A stretch of 27,030 nt of DNA, from the IMG/VR virus record IMGVR_UViG_3300025141_000609, positions 1 through 27,030 of that record; one strand, written 5' to 3'. Each line of letters begins with the position of its first letter. The stretch's first letter is position 1. Positions 22,009 to 27,030 of this stretch are shown here, piece by piece. Source of the DNA: a virus. The notes beneath the pieces were generated by a model. It ran no database searches, was not told where the DNA came from, and saw only the letters and a list, made by a program, of their open reading frames with translations. The position numbers were made by a program, and so were the translations under genes.

Positions 22009-23397
22009 TTATCCTGTTAATTTTTTCATCTGTTTATCCAGTGATGCTACTGGCTGTCCTTTTGGATCTACCGGCCCCATTCCCGGTATTAGATCTAGAA
22101 TTTCTCGGGGAAGTATGAAAAATCCTTTTCCTCCTAATCCTTTTGGAGGTTTCCTATCTTTTGGTTTCTCTTCCTTATCTAATCGTTTTTGTTCTTCAGG
22201 CCTGCCTCTTTTAGGTAATTTTAAAGGCTGTTCAAATAGATCTAACTGTTGGTCTGGCCCTTCCTGCTCTTCTAATTCTTCATCCGTTAGTTGAGGCTGT
22301 TCTTCAGTAAATAATTTCTGTTTAGGATACGGTTCCTCTCTAAGATGCTTGGGTTTATTTTCTTGACTAAGTTGATGCTCTAAAAAATCAATAGCACGAT
22401 CTTGCTCTGTAAGTTCTTGTTGTCGTACATCGAGCATCGAGCGAACAGCCCCTAATTTACGCATCTGTTGTGATAAAGGTCTAGCTTTAGAAGGTCTAAG
22501 CTCCATATACTGTTCATAAATAGGTACGATCTCAGAAGCGTCAGCTAATTTTACAGCTTTATCAGTTTCATCATATAAAAGCTTTACAATAAATCTGTTA
22601 TTTTGCAAAGGCGATAAAAATGGTATAGATTTTAAAATATCATGTATCTGTAAATTTCTTCCCTTGTGGATTGCAGATATAGGAGTTAACTTTGGATCTA
22701 CAAACGATCCTGTAAAATAGTGAAATACTTCTCTTAGATCTCTAGAAAATTTCCTTTGTCCAACAACTCCTTTACTTTTTAAAAATTCCTTAATTTGATT
22801 TGCGCTACGACCAAAACCTAATTCACTTATTAAATTTACATCGAAAACACCCTCTGTTGCTAGCTCTTTATTTTCCTTATAAAAGTCAGTCATACCTTGT
22901 GAAAATAAAGTTAAATGGCTAGGTTCATAGGGCTGTTTCCCCCTACCTTCTAGTACCATTTGATGTATAAAACTTTTAAATAATTTTTGTAATTTAGGAT
23001 ACTTTTCAAGACTTACTTCCTGGGGCTTTTCAGAATGAAACGGTTTAAGCTCTCGTAGATGTTGAAATACATCGCCTGTTTCACCGGGTTGTCGCCCGGG
23101 ATATACATCTACCGAAGCTCGTATCTCTTCAAGAACTCCTTCTAATTCATCTATAACGTCAGGACCGAATATCTCTACATCTGTAGGTGTTTTTTTAGTC
23201 TGTAATTTACGTTCTTGAACTGCTTTTTCTTCTTCTTGTTTCTGTATTCTTTTAGTTCTTTCGTACCTGTCAGCCTGCTGCGCTTTCCGACGAACATCCG
23301 GCCCGTAAAGTTTATTAATTAACTCTCTTGCTGTTTTTTTATCGAAAGTTTTTTTGATAACTTCTATTCGATTCTGTATATCATCCCATTTTGACAT
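22009..23397 (-). CDS. Unrecognised 462-residue protein between terminase and portal
   Basis: Residues 1-70 are basic coiled coil (DVRRKAQQADRYERTKRIQKQ). Residues 75-300 look folded and mainly helical, with SRDLREVFHYFTGSFVDP and HDILKSIPFLSPL. Residues 340-425 are an acidic and basic Gln/Glu/Pro-rich linker. A short folded end has GKGFFILPREILDLIPGMGP. QLDLF at 384-388 in the linker equals the consensus pentapeptide that binds the bacterial sliding clamp, which raises a link to DNA replication; that is a motif match only. The gene begins one base after the TerL stop. No known domain is evident to me. Virion, packaging and host-interaction roles are all open. Confidence 0.7.
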   Translation of the reverse strand: MSKWDDIQNRIEVIKKTFDKKTARELINKLYGPDVRRKAQQADRYERTKRIQKQEEEKAVQERKLQTKKTPTDVEIFGPDVIDELEGVLEEIRASVDVYPGRQPGETGDVFQHLRELKPFHSEKPQEVSLEKYPKLQKLFKSFIHQMVLEGRGKQPYEPSHLTLFSQGMTDFYKENKELATEGVFDVNLISELGFGRSANQIKEFLKSKGVVGQRKFSRDLREVFHYFTGSFVDPKLTPISAIHKGRNLQIHDILKSIPFLSPLQNNRFIVKLLYDETDKAVKLADASEIVPIYEQYMELRPSKARPLSQQMRKLGAVRSMLDVRQQELTEQDRAIDFLEHQLSQENKPKHLREEPYPKQKLFTEEQPQLTDEELEEQEGPDQQLDLFEQPLKLPKRGRPEEQKRLDKEEKPKDRKPPKGLGGKGFFILPREILDLIPGMGPVDPKGQPVASLDKQMKKLTG

Positions 23398-25038
23398 TTA
23401 ATATCCAAACACTGCATCTGCCATTTCCATAGGTTTATCTTTTATCCTACGAGAGAAGCTTTCGAGGTTATAGTTCAATCTCCGCATCATCACCATGTAT
23501 CTAAGAGCATCATACGCATGATCCTCCGCTTTCGTATCTACATCCTCCGAGTTAGTCTTTGACAGAGGTAAGGTAGGTAAAGTTCTTATCAAGTTCGTAC
23601 AGGTAGAAACTACTCTTAGCCTGGGCTGTCCGGTTAGATCGTCCATTTTTAATCTACGATGTACTTCGATCTTACCCGCCATTCTATTTGAATCTGAAGG
23701 AACCCACCTAACTCCCCGATTCATCATCGTTTCTGCTATACTCGGTCCTAGACCCGTTCTAGACCAGCAAGATTTATCTAGCACAGATATCTGCATCGGA
23801 GGATCTTGAGCTTCTAGCTGTACAATCAGATCTGCTAGATCCTCTCCGGTCAGACCTTTCTTGTACAATTCCCGATAGACCCAAATATTACTGTCCCAAT
23901 CTATCGCTGCCCAGAGAACACAAGAGGGAGAACTGAATCCATAATCCGCTGCTCTTATTCTCGGCCAGTTCGTAGGTACTTCAAAAGGTTCTACAACGTG
24001 TAGAGATCTATCGAACTCAGAGAAAGCAGCACCCTCTGCTACGTCCCAATCACCTTCTAGTAACCTTCTCCGTTCTACCTCGGGAAGAGAGAGCAACATC
24101 GCTTCGTACTCTCCCGAGTGCATCAAGTACGGATTATCTGTCAATCTAGCAGGAATGAACTTCCGCTGGAACAAAGGTTCATTTGCTCTAGAGTGAGAAG
24201 GTCCGTATTTTAAAGTTTTACCAGTATCTATATCGGTAGCCCAAAAGGGTTCATTTGGTATCGCAGGGTCGATGAACATCTTCTTTATCCACCAACCGCC
24301 CATTCCTCCAGGGTTAGCACTCGCTCTCATGTAAGTTTCTATCTCTGGATCTGTAGTTCTAAGCCTCGATCTGAGATAGTTCCATACATACGGAGAGGGA
24401 TAATGACCGAGTTCATCTATACCTATCCAGGTGAAACTCTGCCCCTGGTATCTCGTAACGTCCGAATCTTTATCTACATAGGAGAAAGTAGCTGTAGCCC
24501 CGGAAGGAAACGACCAAGTAGATTTAGATTCTTTGAACTTAGCGCCTGGAAAGGCTTTCGGGTAGATCTTTCTAGACTGGTCTATAAGCTCGGTCAGTTC
24601 GCCCAGAGTACGCCTGAGTAGTAAAGCACGGTGATTGCCATTAGCAGCGAACCTAAGAAGATCAACCAACATTGCATATGATTTACCTCCTCCTGCTGCT
24701 CCTCCGTACAGAACTTCCTTTTCAGGGGCTGCTAGAAAATCATCCTGAGGCCCCGGATTAGGCTTAAAAACTACTTCCGTTCCCTCTTTTATAGCATCTT
24801 TTACCGCTTTAGGTACTTGATCTAGTAGTTCTTCCGTAGCTACCCCGCCCTTTTCTAGAATGTTCAGGGCTTGTTTAGCACTTTTAGTACCAGCAGAGAG
24901 CTTTTCTACCCGCTTTTTCTGCTGTTTTAACCGCTTTTCCTTCGCTGAAACCTTTTTTCTAGCCTCTCTTCGGAGGTATTCTTTTGTAGATAAGCGGTAG
25001 TTGCCCTTTTCTCCCTCTGCTAGTTTGGGTCTAGCCAT
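23398..25038 (-). CDS. terL: Terminase large subunit (546 aa)
   Basis: It is the motor and nuclease that packages DNA through the portal. Walker A is YGGAAGGGKS (111-120), Walker B is WIGIDEL (204-210), and the coupling motif is in MRASANPGG (237-245). The nuclease domain begins with RAADYGF (D365) and has VYRELY (E389 to L391 region). EDHAYDALRYMVM near the end carries the last acidic residues of an RNase H-like site. Residues 1-95 form an unusual basic, Lys/Arg-rich helical extension (LRREARKKVSAKEKRLKQQKKRVEKL) before the ATPase. This may bind DNA or the small subunit. The ATG overlaps the upstream stop as TAATG. Confidence 0.96.
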   Translation of the reverse strand: MARPKLAEGEKGNYRLSTKEYLRREARKKVSAKEKRLKQQKKRVEKLSAGTKSAKQALNILEKGGVATEELLDQVPKAVKDAIKEGTEVVFKPNPGPQDDFLAAPEKEVLYGGAAGGGKSYAMLVDLLRFAANGNHRALLLRRTLGELTELIDQSRKIYPKAFPGAKFKESKSTWSFPSGATATFSYVDKDSDVTRYQGQSFTWIGIDELGHYPSPYVWNYLRSRLRTTDPEIETYMRASANPGGMGGWWIKKMFIDPAIPNEPFWATDIDTGKTLKYGPSHSRANEPLFQRKFIPARLTDNPYLMHSGEYEAMLLSLPEVERRRLLEGDWDVAEGAAFSEFDRSLHVVEPFEVPTNWPRIRAADYGFSSPSCVLWAAIDWDSNIWVYRELYKKGLTGEDLADLIVQLEAQDPPMQISVLDKSCWSRTGLGPSIAETMMNRGVRWVPSDSNRMAGKIEVHRRLKMDDLTGQPRLRVVSTCTNLIRTLPTLPLSKTNSEDVDTKAEDHAYDALRYMVMMRRLNYNLESFSRRIKDKPMEMADAVFGY

Positions 25039-25769
25039 TAGTATTTAGCAGTCCTTACTGAACAGCCCTTTGCATATTTTTTATTTTTGCTTTTCTTTCT
25101 TTTTTTTGTCACTTTTCCACCTTTACTTAGTGGTAAAGTATATCCTAATCTTGCTCGTTGTTCATCCAGGTTACCACGCACCTCTCCAGAAAGGGTGCCT
25201 CCAAAAAGAGGAGCTTCTGCCCCGATACGAGCTTGGTCTAAAGAAAGAGTTCCGTTTCTTAAACTTGTTTCTACCTCTCCTCTAATAGCCGATCCTTTTA
25301 TACCAAAAGGATCTTCAATTTTACCAGAAATATTAGATCTGTATATATTATCTGCAGTATTTACATGCCCCCCTGCATCTACTGTAACTCCACCCCGATC
25401 TACCAGTCGTGTAGTAGGAATTTCTATTTCTTTATCCCTGGCTAGTTTAGCAGCACCTGCTATTATACCGTATATTCTTTTCGTAGATTTTTCAGATAAT
25501 CCAAACTGTTCGCCAAAATCTTCAGCGATTTCCCTGCCGAAATTTTTTACGTTAGCCTTTCTAGTTAAATAGTCTTGATAAGGTTCGTCTTTTCTCCTAA
25601 CCCCTACTCTAACAAGTGGTAGCCACAGTTCTTTTAAGTACTTTACAGCAATTTTTTCTGCACCATCAGGGTTATTCACAAACTCTGGTGTACTCATAAG
25701 AACATCAGTAATAATACGATGTAACGATTTATTACGTTCTTTTATTCTTTTTGTTGTTGTATCAGCCAT
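25038..25769 (-). CDS. Hypothetical protein with beta-strand repeats and basic C-terminal tail (243 aa)
   Basis: Residues 1-120 are helical (KSLHRIITDVLMSTPEF, FGREIAEDFGEQFGLSEKSTKRIYGIIAGAA). Residues 130-220 have alternating hydrophobic and polar strands with short Gly turns (SAIRGEVETSLRNGTLSLDQ, ARIGAEAPLFGGTLSGEV, ARLGYTLPLSKGG), reminiscent of beta-barrel or beta-helix sequence. The end is very basic (KKRKKSKNKK) and finishes KYAKGCSVRTAKY, a tail shared with two neighbouring small proteins. Its gene lies between the two terminase genes, overlapping TerS by 8 bases and TerL by TAATG. I do not recognise the family with a function. A packaging cofactor or membrane-associated protein are possibilities. 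Confidence 0.65.
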   Translation of the reverse strand: MADTTTKRIKERNKSLHRIITDVLMSTPEFVNNPDGAEKIAVKYLKELWLPLVRVGVRRKDEPYQDYLTRKANVKNFGREIAEDFGEQFGLSEKSTKRIYGIIAGAAKLARDKEIEIPTTRLVDRGGVTVDAGGHVNTADNIYRSNISGKIEDPFGIKGSAIRGEVETSLRNGTLSLDQARIGAEAPLFGGTLSGEVRGNLDEQRARLGYTLPLSKGGKVTKKRKKSKNKKYAKGCSVRTAKY

Positions 25770-26166
25770 CCGGTGTTATATCCTTCATCTGCTTCTTAGC
25801 AGGAAGCATAACCACCCCATGAATAACCTCCGCTTGAATAGCGATATCCTGCTTCTTACCTATACCTACACGGTCTAGAATTTCATTCGCCGCTTTTAAG
25901 CGTATTTCCATATGGCTAGACCGAATATCCCCGTTCATATCCAAACCTTCCATCAGGCGGTTAGCAGCCTTTACACTGGAAGAAGCGAGCATGGACTTGG
26001 TACGATCTATGATCTCGTCCTTTAAGGTACGCACGAGCCAGGACCGTGAACTCGGCTTGTAACCAGCCTCGTCCATCGCTGCTAGAACCTGTCCTCCGTT
26101 GGACATGAGAATATTTAGAAACTTGACCTGTTTCTCTGTGTACTCTTTTTTAGCTGGTAAACTCAT
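25762..26166 (-). CDS. terS: Terminase small subunit (134 aa)
   Basis: It starts MSLPAKKEYTEKQVKFLNILMSNGGQ. A helix-turn-helix-like segment follows (VLAAMDEAGYKPSSRSWLVRTLKDEI, about 28-53). Then come helices that could form the oligomerisation core (SSVKAANRLMEGLDMNGDIRSSHMEIRLKAANEILDRVGI), and a beta C-terminus (IAIQAEVIHGVVMLP). This is the layout of TerS proteins, which bind the packaging site as rings and hand DNA to TerL. Size and the position upstream of terL support it. Its ATG shares the A of the preceding TAA stop, and its end overlaps the next gene by 8 bases. Confidence 0.82.
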   Translation of the reverse strand: MSLPAKKEYTEKQVKFLNILMSNGGQVLAAMDEAGYKPSSRSWLVRTLKDEIIDRTKSMLASSSVKAANRLMEGLDMNGDIRSSHMEIRLKAANEILDRVGIGKKQDIAIQAEVIHGVVMLPAKKQMKDITPDG

Positions 26167-26345
26167 TAACTTCTTACTAGCCTCGTACCGCCCCCGTTGG
26201 CGTATGTTTTAGGGTTTGTAATTACTATACCGGATAGATGGTCTAGATCTCGTATATTATTAAGTCCTTCAACTAATTCAGGTTTACCTGTAGTTCTAGC
26301 GATACGGTTTTTTTCTTGCTGCAATTTACTTGTTCTTTTTAGCAT
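26166..26345 (-). CDS. Small protein ending in GGGTRLVRS (59 aa)
   Basis: This short gene starts ATGCTAAAAAGAACAAG and encodes MLKRTSKLQQEKNRIARTTG, then PELVEGLNNIRDLDHLSGIV and a C-terminus KTYANGGGTRLVRS. The start lies inside the end of the upstream 48-residue gene (20-base overlap), and its stop makes TAATG with terS. The ribosome site is within an A-rich stretch and weak, so translation is probably coupled. The sequence has a helical basic first half and a C-terminal tail alignable with those of two neighbouring genes. The function is unknown. Confidence 0.6.
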   Translation of the reverse strand: MLKRTSKLQQEKNRIARTTGKPELVEGLNNIRDLDHLSGIVITNPKTYANGGGTRLVRS

Positions 26346-26472
26346 ATTTAATCATTCTCAACCGTTTTATCATTTTTTTAGCATTTTCTACAGTTTTAGC
26401 CGTGGCTTTTTTTATCCACTTTCCTTTAGAATTTTTACTATAAATGACCTTGCCTACACGTTTGTACGGCAT
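26326..26472 (-). CDS. Small basic phage protein (48 aa)
   Basis: It encodes MPYKRVGKVIYSKNSKGKW, then IKKATAKTVENAKKMIKRLRMIKYAKKNK. The layout is two short beta strands and a basic helix. I recall related short proteins (MPYKxVGK...GKW...A.K...NAKK.I.LLR) in marine phages, where no function is assigned. With about one residue in three Lys or Arg, it may bind nucleic acid. The ATG follows AAAGAAGA, and it overlaps the Cys-rich peptide gene by 19 bases and the next gene by 20 bases. It was too short for routine calling, but the family resemblance supports it. Confidence 0.65.
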   Translation of the reverse strand: MPYKRVGKVIYSKNSKGKWIKKATAKTVENAKKMIKRLRMIKYAKKNK

Positions 26473-26540
26473 TCTTCTTTTTTAGGGCATTTACAAGGAT
26501 CGCACTTGCAATTTTCACATTTACATTCCTGGCAACTCAT
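26454..26540 (-). CDS. Cys-rich metallothionein-like micro-peptide (28 aa)
   Basis: The 28-residue product has eight cysteines at 3, 6, 8, 11, 13, 16, 18 and 24, spaced C-x2-C-x-C-x2-C-x-C-x2-C-x-C. The other residues are mainly Lys, Glu, Asn and Asp (ECKCENCKCDPCKC). Alternating CxC and CxxC is the hallmark of metallothioneins, which bind zinc, copper or cadmium through thiolate clusters. There are no aromatic residues and one Arg, also as in metallothioneins. The ribosome site AAGGGGATAG lies just before the ATG, two bases after the upstream stop. It ends inside the start of the 48-residue gene. Possible roles are metal storage, zinc supply or redox control; all are inference. Confidence 0.7.
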   Translation of the reverse strand: MSCQECKCENCKCDPCKCPKKEECRTNV

Positions 26541-26542
26541 TA

Positions 26543-26764
26543 CTATCCCCTTCTATTGTATTTATCATGCCAAAATTTACTAGCTTCTCTTAACTGTGAA
26601 TTTATAGTTCTAACGAGTTCTAGCTCTTCTTTTACTATATTTGTATATCCTGTACGGATCTCTTCATTATCCTCTGTTGAAATATTTTCTAGCAGTTCGA
26701 TCATCCTATCTATATGATCACAAGAGTCTGGGGGTATGTTAGGTTTCTCGAACTTTCTAGCCAT
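26543..26764 (-). CDS. Small helical protein (73 aa)
   Basis: It begins MARKFEKPNIPPDSCDHIDRMIELLENI and continues with a Glu-rich helix (EELELVRTINSQLREASKFWHDKY). The pattern C-D-H-I-D-R followed by a long amphipathic helix containing N-x-x-L-R looks like small marine phage proteins of unknown role. A coiled-coil dimer is likely. It starts one base after the preceding stop and ends two bases before the Cys-rich peptide ATG, as expected in this tightly packed cluster. No catalytic or metal site is apparent beyond the lone C-x-H. Confidence 0.65.
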   Translation of the reverse strand: MARKFEKPNIPPDSCDHIDRMIELLENISTEDNEEIRTGYTNIVKEELELVRTINSQLREASKFWHDKYNRRG

Positions 26765-26765
26765 T

Positions 26766-27030
26766 CTAGTACTTAGCGGCTCTTACTCCTCCGCCCCGTG
26801 AGTAGTTTTTCTTTATTGTATTTTTTCTCTTTTTAATTCTACCGCCCTTTTTAATATCCTCAAAGCCTAAAGGATCTCCCATTCCAAGCCCGTAATAAGG
26901 ATTTTCCATTCCTCGACCGTGCCTATACAGTGGATTACCCCTCTCATCATACGGACCTCTGCGTAGTAACTCCATTCTTGATATTGTTTTTGGTTTTTTC
27001 TTTGGTTTTCCTGGGTAATCTGGAGTAGCA
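26766..27030 (-). CDS. Basic Gly-rich small protein, C-terminal part (start beyond right edge)
   Basis: The internal ATG at 26975 (MELLRRGPYDERGNPLYRHG) has no good ribosome site. The frame stays open upstream to the window edge (PDYPGKPKKKPKTISR before that Met), so the true start is probably outside the window. The protein is basic and rich in Gly, Tyr and Arg. A KKGGRIKKRK segment is followed by the C-terminal tail KKNYSRGGGVRAAKY, which matches the ends of two other proteins in this cluster. Disorder and nucleic-acid or membrane binding are plausible. The function is not known. Confidence 0.6.
   Translation of the reverse strand, partial: ATPDYPGKPKKKPKTISRMELLRRGPYDERGNPLYRHGRGMENPYYGLGMGDPLGFEDIKKGGRIKKRKNTIKKNYSRGGGVRAAKY

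Noticed and set aside
25087-25572. Plus-strand 161-codon frame opposite the 243-residue gene
   Set aside because: It runs antisense to a gene coupled at both ends, has no ribosome site, and has a Ser/Pro/Leu-rich composition typical of antisense frames.

Overview
The window looks like the structural (late) half of a tailed phage genome, Caudoviricetes with a short tail. All 28 protein genes I accept lie on the minus strand and run from the right edge to the left edge. I see no plus-strand gene, tRNA, integrase or replication gene. Gene order is small terminase, large terminase, portal, lysozyme-bearing protein, scaffold, major capsid protein, head-surface proteins, T7 gp11-like and P22 gp10-like tail proteins, fibres, then internal or ejection-type proteins. 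There is no sheath, tape measure or tail-tube gene, which fits a podovirus-like particle. Several proteins (the tail fibre, the Gly-rich adhesin, the 111-residue fibre-locus protein and the 704-residue protein) resemble families I know mainly from uncultured marine phages. The DNA is mostly AT-rich, and strong Shine-Dalgarno sites (AGGAGG, AAGGAG) precede many genes. A marine proteobacterial host is therefore likely, but I cannot name it.

Layout in transcription order. (1) 27030-25038: a cluster of tiny overlapping genes ahead of and around the small terminase. It includes a 28-residue peptide with eight cysteines and two more genes too short for routine calling. (2) 25038-19620: large terminase, an unrecognised 462-residue protein with a QLDLF motif, a 79-residue protein, and the portal. 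(3) 19596-16093: a 323-residue protein with a poly-Ala tract, then an 822-residue protein carrying a T4-lysozyme-like domain and tandem repeats. (4) 16009-13751: scaffold, major capsid protein and a head-surface protein, bracketed by stem-loops. (5) 13682-11831: a second head-surface-like protein, an Hsp20 chaperone and a secreted trypsin-like protease. (6) 11831-4617: small connector, gp11-like adaptor with a beta-sandwich insertion, gp10-like tail protein, 917-residue fibre with an internal duplication, Gly-rich adhesin and a fibre-locus protein. (7) 4624-3992: a 2-oxoglutarate/Fe(II) oxygenase. (8) 3749-1: a Gln-rich 704-residue protein and three further virion-type proteins, the last cut by the window edge.

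The genes are packed like one operon. Six junctions use the TAATG stop/start overlap, and others overlap by 8 to 20 bases. The longest gap is 242 bases (3750-3991), which holds a broken small gene. Other gaps hold RNA hairpins that could set relative expression around the capsid genes.

The most unusual points are the metallothionein-like micro-peptide; a short Tyr-x-x-Gly-Gly-x-Val motif that recurs at protein ends and internally in unrelated proteins of this genome; a lysozyme domain with exact T4 triad spacing inside a large structural-type protein; a secreted protease next to an Hsp20 inside the morphogenesis region; and a GC-rich receptor-binding block (about 4.62-6.66 kb) whose inner edge coincides with the end of a fibre repeat.
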